Source: Microcaldota archaeon
Lineage (GTDB): Archaea; Micrarchaeota; Micrarchaeia; Micrarchaeales; Micrarchaeaceae
Length of the DNA stretch: 36,194 nucleotides
Direction: 5' to 3'
NCBI GenBank assembly: GCA_021818545.1
Contig: JAKATX010000003.1
Span: 1-36,194, forward strand
Below, one piece after another: positions 26,617 through 32,733 of the stretch. Below the pieces are notes generated by a model. The model saw only the letters and a list, made by a program, of their open reading frames with translations, was not told the DNA's origin and ran no database searches. The position numbers and the translations under genes are program-made. Each line of letters begins with the position of its first letter. Position 1 is the first letter of the stretch.

Positions 26617-26626
26617 GTATTTAAAA
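26617..26626 (-). promoter_or_regulatory. TATA box of TRAM-zincin transcript
   Basis: TTTTAAATAC on the minus strand, about 30 bases before ATG 26589, with a purine-rich AAGC just upstream as a possible BRE. Confidence 0.45.
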
Positions 26627-26801
26627 GCTTCGTGAACCATATGGTCAACGTATAGTCGCACACTATTATTATTTTTATATAGGTGAACCAAATTATATCG
26701 CGGGCATAACTCCATTTGGCTGGTATACACGTATTCGGAACTACTGGTAGGTCGCACTAGGTGCAAAATCCCATAATATTGGATTTGTCGCAAATTCTAT
26801 T

Positions 26802-26865
26802 TGCTCCCATCGGGATTTGAACCCGAGTTGCGGGGTTGAAAGCCCCGCGTCCTTGGCCGGACTAG
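26802..26865 (-). tRNA. tRNA-Glu(UUC), only positions about 12-73 recognisable
   Basis: Minus strand. The T arm is perfect (TCGGG TTCAAAT CCCGA), the anticodon arm is CGGGG CTTTCAA CCCCG with anticodon UUC, the D loop AGTCCGGCCAA is the tRNA-Glu type, the 3' acceptor strand is TGGGAGC and the discriminator is A. No CCA is encoded. The matching 5' strand (GCTCCCA or a G-U equivalent) and positions 10-11 are absent from the roughly 200 bases upstream that I read: sequence fit ends sharply at CTAG (26862-26865). Either a non-canonical intron starts here, the 5' piece is encoded elsewhere (split tRNA), or the gene is damaged. Confidence 0.75.
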
Positions 26866-26909
26866 CTGTCGTAAAACAAGCACTATTTTTCCTAGCCATT
26901 CCAAAGCAC

Positions 26910-26960
26910 CTAACTTCTGATTTTCGGGTATCCGAACCCCCCTTTTCAATTAGAAGTTAG
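26910..26960. repeat. Two-tier hairpin between pilin gene and tRNA-Glu
   Basis: CTAACTTCT and AGAAGTTAG (9 bp) form the outer stem, continued by ATT/AAT after a single mismatch; inside, TTCGG and CCGAA with loop GTAT form a second perfect hairpin. It lies 36 bases after the stop of the minus-strand pilin gene and before the tRNA-Glu piece. It may be a 3'-end structure of the pilin transcript, part of a tRNA intron or leader, or a small RNA. Confidence 0.6.
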
Positions 26961-26995
26961 ACAACCAAATGTCCCACATGGAACACATTACAGGA

Positions 26996-28564
26996 TCATT
27001 GTACAGAGCCGAAGGTGACGGAGGGCATCACGCCGTTCGGCGGATAAGCACGTATGCGATACCAATAGAGCTCAAAAGCTCCATTTGACAAAATGCTTGG
27101 TGCAATTCCTCCACGTATAGAGCCTGAATATGTGCTAAATCCTGGATTTTGATAATTGATAAGCCCAGTTGCGCTTACCGCATCATAAAGTAGACTTACA
27201 ACATACCACGTGTTAAAACTTGCCGAACCTACGTTAGGCGGTGATGGTGAGTCCGCCCAGTCCATATAAAATTGGCTTGAATACATGTGTATTCCGGTAA
27301 AATAACCAAAATTAGTGCCATTGACATCTATTTGTATATCGGCTGCACCTGTTGATTCAGTATACGCTTCTGCTATGCCTACAGTTCCATAAGTCATCGA
27401 AGTGTAAATGGTTGCCGGTGAGCCAGAGCAACTACATGAAATTCCATTATTTATAACAAGTCCCGAAAGTCCAGTTGTCCATCCGCTAGGCATGCTTGTG
27501 CCTGCGAAGTTCCAATAGCCAGTGAACACATTAGCTCCATTATCGTACTCCGCATACGTGGGGCTTAACTGCGGCGCCTCGCCCGTAGGGCCAGAAGCCG
27601 AAAGGATGCTGTTGGGCATGAAGTTCATGTATATAGTAGCGCTGCCGCCATTGGCCGGCACCTGCGTCAAGCCCATGTTGACCCATACCATGGTCATGCC
27701 CGAGTTCGTCGGGTTCCTCTCAATCCATGCTTGAAGCGGTGTGCCGCCGTTCGCTATGGTGTTGCCAGATGAGAACTCCACGTTGCTCCATGTAGAATCA
27801 ATTTCGTTGGCGCTGTTGTAGCGGGCGTTGTCTATCGTGAGGTTCTGTTGGAACTGCAATGGTGTCGGTGTGGACTGCGCATTGGTCAGCATTATCGCGA
27901 CATAATTAATGGTGGTCGTAGAAGCCGTCGTTGTGGTTGTGCTGGTGGTGCTCGTAATTGTCGTCGAAGTTGATGTTGAAGGTGTAGATGTGGGTGAGGG
28001 CCCACCACTTAAAGCTGTGGATCCGCTGGCCTGCACGTTCATCGCGGCCACTTTGGCGTACTGCGCGCCGCCTGCACACATAGGGTTGGTGCAGTATCCG
28101 ATCCACACGTATGCCGATAGAGGCGTGCTGACTGGGGCGTTAGGTTGTATGCCGCCCTGTGGCAGGCTGTTGAAGGTTACTATGACCGTCTGACCTGGCG
28201 CGAGGCTGCCTATCGCATACGAATATAGTGACATATTAGCCGGCCTGCCGTTGCCCTCAAGCCCCAAGCTCTCCGATGCAACGAAAGCATTGACTGAATA
28301 GTAGTACTTGCCACTGCTCTGCCCGAATGTGAAGGATACCGCGTTGGCAGTATAACTCGGATTAGAGCAAGTGTAACTTAATTGTGCAACGCATGATGTT
28401 GGGGCGGGGACGCCATTGAAAAGACCAAGAGCAAATATTATGGTTATTATAATCGCGATTATGAGTATGGCCCACCCGTAGGTCATCAGGTATTCCATCG
28501 CACTTTGCAACTTTATAGCATGTGATGGTATTGTTTTTATATCTCTGGAAGTCTGCCTTGCCAT
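26996..28564 (-). CDS. Pilin-like surface protein with DUF2341-type domain
   Basis: 522 residues, the only complete long member of this family in the window. Class III signal: AIKL^QSAMEYL (Gln +1, Glu +5), cut by a prepilin peptidase, then helix TYGWAILIIAIIITIIFALG. Pilin core to about 170 (LAPGQTVIV, YVWIGYCTNPMC, VAAMNVQASG), Ser/Thr linker about 185-215, then DUF2341-like domain (YVAIMLTNAQ, WVNMGL, IYMNFMP, YAEYDNGANVFTGYW) and a lectin-like end MPSVTFGSVQ, parallel to the protein at the left edge. Exported through Sec, anchored or assembled as a filament; linker probably glycosylated. A divergent Lrp-type regulator lies 124 bases upstream and may control it. Confidence 0.82.
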   Translation of the reverse strand: MARQTSRDIKTIPSHAIKLQSAMEYLMTYGWAILIIAIIITIIFALGLFNGVPAPTSCVAQLSYTCSNPSYTANAVSFTFGQSSGKYYYSVNAFVASESLGLEGNGRPANMSLYSYAIGSLAPGQTVIVTFNSLPQGGIQPNAPVSTPLSAYVWIGYCTNPMCAGGAQYAKVAAMNVQASGSTALSGGPSPTSTPSTSTSTTITSTTSTTTTTASTTTINYVAIMLTNAQSTPTPLQFQQNLTIDNARYNSANEIDSTWSNVEFSSGNTIANGGTPLQAWIERNPTNSGMTMVWVNMGLTQVPANGGSATIYMNFMPNSILSASGPTGEAPQLSPTYAEYDNGANVFTGYWNFAGTSMPSGWTTGLSGLVINNGISCSCSGSPATIYTSMTYGTVGIAEAYTESTGAADIQIDVNGTNFGYFTGIHMYSSQFYMDWADSPSPPNVGSASFNTWYVVSLLYDAVSATGLINYQNPGFSTYSGSIRGGIAPSILSNGAFELYWYRIRAYPPNGVMPSVTFGSVQ

Positions 28565-28590
28565 AAAACATCCACATGTGCGATTATCAT

Positions 28591-28604
28591 TTCCTTTATA
28601 TTAA
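28591..28604 (-). promoter_or_regulatory. TATA box of the 26996-28564 pilin
   Basis: Minus-strand ATTAATATAAAGGAA-type element about 30 bases before ATG 28564, leaving almost no leader. Confidence 0.4.
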
Positions 28605-28624
28605 TAGTTTCATCAATAAATTAG

Positions 28625-28676
28625 TTATTGAATAAAATTCAATTTTTAAATCAAAAGTATTATAATTATTGAATAA
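28625..28676. promoter_or_regulatory. Paired TTATTGAATAA sites, probable Lrp-type operator
   Basis: TTATTGAATAA occurs twice in the same direction, at 28625-28635 and 28666-28676, 41 bases apart, close to four helix turns. The first copy is also half of a perfect dyad ATTGAAT-AAA-ATTCAAT (28627-28643); the second lies in ATTATT-G-AATAAT. Lrp/AsnC proteins bind phased AT-rich dyads, and the gene starting at 28689 is such a regulator, so autoregulation and control of the divergent pilin are likely. Confidence 0.5.
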
Positions 28677-28688
28677 TATTTAATAATC

Positions 28689-29138
28689 ATGAAAAATATA
28701 GATAAGGTCGTAATACCAATGTTGAAAACGGGATATTGCGCGCCCAAGATAGCTGGACTGGCAAAGGCCACAGGGGAACCGGCTGCTACAATACATTACA
28801 ATATAAAGCGCATGGAGAAGGGAGGGCTGATAAAAGGGTACAAAGCAGTCTTTGACTACTCCAAGATTGATGAAGGCGTTTGCGCTTATATATTAATCAA
28901 CCTTTCTTATGATGAAGATGTCAACCATGAACAAGTCTCCAAGAAGTTATCAAGCATGCCACAAGTTGAAAGTGTGGATATTATATCAGGAGAATGGGAC
29001 GCGCTGATAAAAGTAAGGGCAAAAAACTTGGATGAATTTTATGAGTTCGAAAGCAGTGTATTGAATAACAAAGGAGTAAGCAAGGTAATGTCAATGATAT
29101 CGTTGAAGCAAATGAAGACTGAATTCATGCTTCAATGA
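28689..29138 (+). CDS. Lrp/AsnC-family transcription regulator
   Basis: 149 residues, normal for the family. An N-terminal winged helix-turn-helix (about 15-50: KIAGLAKATGEPAATIHYNIKRMEKGGLIKGYKAV) is followed by the RAM ligand-binding/oligomer domain (about 63-140: VCAYILINLSYDED, VESVDIISGEWDALIKVRAKNLDEF). Such proteins form dimers to octamers, bind amino acids or other small effectors and regulate metabolism or surface genes. It is divergent from a pilin gene with paired operator-like repeats between them. With a histidine-degradation operon in the same window, an amino-acid effector is possible, but that link is speculative. Confidence 0.85.
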   Translation: MKNIDKVVIPMLKTGYCAPKIAGLAKATGEPAATIHYNIKRMEKGGLIKGYKAVFDYSKIDEGVCAYILINLSYDEDVNHEQVSKKLSSMPQVESVDIISGEWDALIKVRAKNLDEFYEFESSVLNNKGVSKVMSMISLKQMKTEFMLQ

Positions 29139-29195
29139 ACCCTGTATTTCTGGATTACGCGCAATCAATGGCGTGCCATTAGTATGGGAATGACG

Positions 29196-29201
29196 TTTTT
29201 T
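29196..29201 (+). terminator. T-run terminator after the Lrp-type gene
   Basis: Six consecutive T (within ACGTTTTTTAGG), followed by a second T-rich run at 29207, about 58 bases after the Lrp stop; archaeal termination uses such runs. It sits just before the convergent ankyrin gene end. Confidence 0.35.
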
Positions 29202-29209
29202 AGGATATT

Positions 29210-29908
29210 TTAGTCCTCCGCACCCTTTAATTTAAGCAATTTTATCATGTCTTTATTGCCCTCCGCCTCCGCTAATCCTAGCGCGGTCCTCCCTTTCTTA
29301 TCTTTCGCGTTTATCTCTGCGCCGCTATTTATCAGGAATTCTGCCATGTCTGCCATATTTTTCTGTGCGGCCCACATCAACGGCGTCCGAAGGTAGCTTG
29401 TTGGCGTGTTAGGGGATGCGCCGCTCTTTATCAGAAGACTCGCCATCTCCATGTTCCCTGTATTCACTGCCCACATAAGGGGCGTGAAATCTATGTTATT
29501 GTCGGCGATCTCCAATTTGGCACCGCTTGATATCAGCATCCTTGCCGTTTCTATATCGCCGTTTTCGGCTGCCCACAGAAGAGAGGACGTGCCATCGGTT
29601 TCCAAAGCATTGACATCGGCGCCTTTTTGTATGAGTGCAGTTGCAATGTTGAAGCGTTTATAGCGTGAAGCTATGAGAAGCGGGGTGCTATGCCTCATCT
29701 CAGCGACTACATTAGGGTTTGCGCCTTTTTCAAGCAGAAAGAATGCTATTTCGGCGTGACCCTTTTCTGTAGCCACCATGAGTGGTGTCCAACCGCCTTC
29801 CGCTTTTGCGTCTATGTTTGCTCCCCCATCAACCAACTTTTTAACTGCATCCAGACCTCCTGAGATCACAGCAGAAAATAATTCAGTATCAAGGTCTTCA
29901 GAAACCAT
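29210..29908 (-). CDS. Ankyrin-repeat protein
   Basis: 232 residues, made almost wholly of six to seven ankyrin repeats of about 33 residues: GGWTPLMVATEKGHAEIAFFLLEKGANPN, then HSTPLLIASRY, TSSLLWAAENGDIE, FTPLMWAVNTGNME, RTPLMWAAQKN and RTALGLAEAEGNKD units. Ankyrins bind other proteins. ATG 29908 has a GGTG ribosome site. No signal peptide or membrane helix is visible, so it is cytoplasmic unless exported by an unknown route. In host-associated archaea such proteins are candidates for contact with partner proteins; here that is inference. Confidence 0.88.
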   Translation of the reverse strand: MVSEDLDTELFSAVISGGLDAVKKLVDGGANIDAKAEGGWTPLMVATEKGHAEIAFFLLEKGANPNVVAEMRHSTPLLIASRYKRFNIATALIQKGADVNALETDGTSSLLWAAENGDIETARMLISSGAKLEIADNNIDFTPLMWAVNTGNMEMASLLIKSGASPNTPTSYLRTPLMWAAQKNMADMAEFLINSGAEINAKDKKGRTALGLAEAEGNKDMIKLLKLKGAED

Positions 29909-29979
29909 CTTTACACCTTACTAATTTGCTTTATGGATTATATAAATTGCACGTGGCCGTAGTCTGTGCATTTAGCATT

Positions 29980-30103
29980 CGCCAGGGTTGGGATTTGAAC
30001 CCAAAATTCCGCGAAGGAAACCGGTTGCCTTGTTCGCATCACTAATCAGCTCTTGAGTTATGAATCTCAAGACCGGCGCGTTACCAGATTCCGCCACCCT
30101 GGC
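29980..30103 (-). tRNA. tRNA-Ser(UGA) with 39-base intron
   Basis: Minus strand, 124 bases. Acceptor GCCAGGG/CCCTGGC is perfect, discriminator G73 fits serine (leucine tRNAs have A73), the long variable arm TTCC-TTCG-C-GGAA marks a class II tRNA, and the T arm TTGGG TTCAAAT CCCAA is perfect. The anticodon stem CCGGT/ACCGG with loop CTTGAGA gives anticodon UGA after removal of an intron between 37 and 38 (about 30027-30065). The exon anticodon region pairs with the intron (TCTTGAG with CTCAAGA), as in archaeal bulge-helix-bulge splice sites. No CCA is encoded. Confidence 0.85.
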
Positions 30104-30128
30104 ACCACTCTAATTATTGCCATGCACA

Positions 30129-30136
30129 TTTATAAA
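30129..30136 (-). promoter_or_regulatory. TATA box of tRNA-Ser
   Basis: TTTATAAA, centred 29 bases before the mature 5' end at 30103, the standard archaeal position. Confidence 0.6.
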
Positions 30137-30186
30137 ATGCAATCTGGAACCAGAACCGTATTAATTTTAGTCTGAGCCAATAACTT

Positions 30187-31284
30187 ATGGCTTTGCAAGT
30201 CAGCACGATAATGCTTGTCTCCATGATCATACCGATAGGACTGGCATTGCTTTCATTGCGCGGAATGATAAAGTCAATGCGCTTTCGTCCCTACAAATTG
30301 GATGGAACTTATGAAAAAGAGCCTGCGGTACTGGTAATCATGCCATGCAAAGGGGAGGATATCAGATTTGAAGAAACGCTAAAGGCGATAAAGAGGCAGG
30401 ATTATGACAATTACAAGCTAGTTGCCGTGGTGGATTCGAAGAACGACGCGGCGTACGCACCACTCATGAAGCATCGCATAAAGACTATCATAACAGACAG
30501 CAAGATATCAAAAACCACAAATTGCAGCGGAAAGAACAGGGCAATAATAACATGCTTGGAACTTTACGCCGGAGCTTTCGACATTTTCATGGTGCTTGAT
30601 TCTGACACTACGGTCATGGAAAGCTGGCTGCAGAGGCTCATCACCCCGCTGATCCAAGACCACAACGTAGGGTTAACCACGACATTCCCGCTGTTCTATC
30701 CGATTTCGGGGTTCTGGAGTAGGGTAAAAACCGTTTGGGGGCTCGTAGGTACTAGCATGCAAAGCGATAAGCGCACCATCTTCGCATGGGGCGGTTCGAT
30801 GGCATTCAGGGCCGGCATTGTAAGTGCAGCGATAAAAGAGCTTTCGAACAGCACTGCGGACGACATAGCCTTAGGAAAAGCGTGCAGTAAACGCGGGTTG
30901 GGAATAGTTGCTGTGCCTGAAGCAAGGCCGCTGGTCTATGTCAAGGAGACTTTCGGGACGTTTGCAGAATGGTCCGTCAGGCAGACGGCGCTCTCCATAC
31001 TGGGCAATGGGATGGTATTCAGATACGGGATGATATACTATTCTGCATTCTGCATAAACAATGCATTGCTCTTGTTGCTTTTGTATGGCAATTCGCCTTT
31101 ATCCATAATTTTCATTTTGCCCATACTTATGAACATGCTGGGCTTCAACATGCAGACCAAGATGTTAAACCCGCTTTATTACCTTATCGTGGCTTTTATG
31201 CCATTGGTGTATGCGATTGACCTTCTGATCGGAAAGAGGACCAGGAGCATAAGGTGGAGGGGCTCCGATTATAAGTTGGCGTAA
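30187..31284 (+). CDS. Membrane-bound family 2 glycosyltransferase
   Basis: 365 residues. An N-terminal membrane helix (about 5-25), then a GT-A catalytic domain: LVIMPCKGED, Asp83 in VVDSKND (UDP site), DSDT at 138-141 (metal-binding DxD), TADDIALGKA near 222 (TED-like acid) and WSVRQTA near 253 (QxxRW-like), then three to four C-terminal membrane helices (285-350). This is the pattern of processive or ceramide-glucosyl-like GT2 enzymes that add sugars from the cytoplasmic side. It lies 41 bases before a pilin-like gene on the same strand; a part in decorating surface proteins or making surface glycan is inferred. ATG 30187 chosen. Confidence 0.83.
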   Translation: MALQVSTIMLVSMIIPIGLALLSLRGMIKSMRFRPYKLDGTYEKEPAVLVIMPCKGEDIRFEETLKAIKRQDYDNYKLVAVVDSKNDAAYAPLMKHRIKTIITDSKISKTTNCSGKNRAIITCLELYAGAFDIFMVLDSDTTVMESWLQRLITPLIQDHNVGLTTTFPLFYPISGFWSRVKTVWGLVGTSMQSDKRTIFAWGGSMAFRAGIVSAAIKELSNSTADDIALGKACSKRGLGIVAVPEARPLVYVKETFGTFAEWSVRQTALSILGNGMVFRYGMIYYSAFCINNALLLLLLYGNSPLSIIFILPILMNMLGFNMQTKMLNPLYYLIVAFMPLVYAIDLLIGKRTRSIRWRGSDYKLA

Positions 31285-31325
31285 ATCAAGCATTACTTTA
31301 AATTATATTGCGGGTAATAGATTTC

Positions 31326-32153
31326 ATGCATAAGAGATGGCGCCCAAATACGAGAAGGCAGCAATCCGCCATAGAGCTGCTTACCACTTACTCATGGGCA
31401 TTTCTCATAATAGCAGTATTCGCGGCTGCCATAATAACGTTTTATCTTGCACAGCCCGCCCCTAATTATATAGGAAGCTCATGCAACATAGTGCCAGAAT
31501 TCCCGTGCTCGGAAGCCGCGTTGTATAGCAGCGGAGCATCAAGTTCCAAAATCACCGAGACCATAGTATTCACAAATAATTTAGGCACAGCGATCATGTT
31601 CCCGCAGAACTCATTCAACGCAACGACAACAGGCGTGAGCGTGATAAGCGTTAGTGGAATAGGCGATTGCGTGCCTTCTCTGGCGTTGCCGAATGCGAAG
31701 ATAACATGCCAGGCAAGTATAACAGGCGCGCTCACGCCGCCCATTGGCACATACCAAAGCACGAGATTCACTTTATCTTATGAAATATGCAATGGAAACT
31801 CCGCAAGCCTTTGCCCATCCAAAATCTACAAAACCAGCGGCCTTGCGGCGCAGACCTTTGGCGTACAGAAGAACTCGTTGCTTCTCGTGAACTTCACCTC
31901 TTCACCCATTGCAGGATCAATATCTTTAGGGGGAGTGCAATACACAGGCAACACCGCAGCTTATTTCCAGCCAGGTAATTATGTGATTTATGCTAAACCA
32001 CCTGCAGGTTATGCCTTTTCTTCATGGACCGTACAACCCCAATCAGCGCTTGTTTCCAATACCGCACAGACAGAAACAATATCCATAGCATCCAACACAA
32101 TCATTACTGCAAATTTCGTTCTTTCAACCGCAACTTCTACTACATCGACATGA
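31326..32153 (+). CDS. Pilin-like surface protein, C-terminus apparently truncated
   Basis: 275 residues from ATG 31326 (MHKRWRPNTRR; an upstream TTG at 31308 is less likely). Class III signal RRQ^QSAIELL (Gln +1, Glu +5) with helix TYSWAFLIIAVFAAAIITFYL. The body has IgG-like strands with paired Cys (SSCNIVPEFPC, GDCVPS, ITCQAS, EICNGNSASLC) and a C-terminal repeat resembling PEGA/InlB-type domains (FQPGNYVIYAKPPAGYAFSSWTV). It ends in the first residues of a Ser/Thr linker (TATSTTST) and a stop, directly where a decayed IS200 element begins; other members have a whole extra module after such a linker. Probably shortened by the insertion. Confidence 0.75.
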   Translation: MHKRWRPNTRRQQSAIELLTTYSWAFLIIAVFAAAIITFYLAQPAPNYIGSSCNIVPEFPCSEAALYSSGASSSKITETIVFTNNLGTAIMFPQNSFNATTTGVSVISVSGIGDCVPSLALPNAKITCQASITGALTPPIGTYQSTRFTLSYEICNGNSASLCPSKIYKTSGLAAQTFGVQKNSLLLVNFTSSPIAGSISLGGVQYTGNTAAYFQPGNYVIYAKPPAGYAFSSWTVQPQSALVSNTAQTETISIASNTIITANFVLSTATSTTST

Positions 32154-32490
32154 CCTCCTCCCCCACCTGAAGGTTGGGTTTCCAAGTCAGGCAGGCAAAC
32201 GCTTCTGCATGGGGTCGTTGTCTTCGCGAACATACCTTCTCACCGTTTCGTCGTTTACATCGCTCACGGAACGGTAGAAGTAACCACGGCCCCAGAAATG
32301 GCGCAACCATTAGAGCCGAAATTTAGGGCGCATCCAAAAAAGTCCATGCGTACTGTACCATTTCAGTAGTCCTGCTGCCCTCCATGGCATCATGCCCACC
32401 TGCAATATAACAACGATATGAACGTGGTTTGGCATAACGCCTAGTTCAAGCAACTTTATGCCATGCCTTTTGGCAGCAAGCAGACCCTAA
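32154..32490 (-). mobile_element. Decayed IS200/IS605-type element
   Basis: The spacer after the pilin holds a remnant of an IS200-like transposase (minus strand, 32187-32483) with the TnpA end sequence running up to the pilin stop. No tnpB is present. Subterminal hairpins cannot be defined with confidence, so the ends are approximate. Confidence 0.65.
32187..32483 (-). pseudogene. tnpA: IS200-like transposase TnpA remnant
   Basis: Conceptual translation reads LLAAKRHGIKLLELGVMPNHVHIVV, then a stop (TAA at 32310-32312), then WLRHFWGRGYFYRSVSDVN and ETVRRYVRE. The HUH motif (HVH) of the single-strand transposase and the C-terminal Tyr of RRYV are preserved, but the N-terminal third is lost and the frame has an internal stop, so it is inactive. 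Y1 transposases of this family cut single-stranded DNA. Its 3' side abuts the truncated pilin. Confidence 0.82.
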
Positions 32491-32733
32491 TTGAAGGTTT
32501 TTGCTTATAAAGCCTTTTATAAAATTGTTTGGTGATGTTTCTACGGCTCTGGATTAAGGTTTTGGTATGCAGTCTCTTTTACGACGTTTTTCATCGAAAT
32601 GGAATAAAAAGTCTCTCTTATCCTGACAAAATATCTTAATTGGAAAACAAGCCAATTAGAAACTGCCTGGAAAAGAAAGTGATTTAAAGCAATATACACT
32701 TATAATCTAGATTTATTTCTCTGATGGGATTTA
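32491..32733. other. Intergenic region before hppA
   Basis: No gene seen. AT-rich. It holds a perfect 7-bp inverted repeat TAATTGG-8 bases-CCAATTA (32637-32658) and a TATA-like TTATAAT (32700-32706) about 30 bases before the hppA ATG. The dyad could be an operator or a transcript-end hairpin. Confidence 0.4.
32700..32706 (+). promoter_or_regulatory. TATA box of hppA
   Basis: TTATAAT centred 31 bases before ATG 32734, giving a very short leader. Confidence 0.4.

Noticed and set aside
26590-26793. N-terminal extension of the TRAM protein to 26793
   Set aside because: A TATA box at 26617-26626 lies inside it and the residues do not resemble the family; the start near 26589 fits.
29980-30103. 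tRNA-Leu assignment
   Set aside because: The D loop looks Leu-like, but the anticodon after intron removal is UGA and the discriminator is G73, both of which point to serine.
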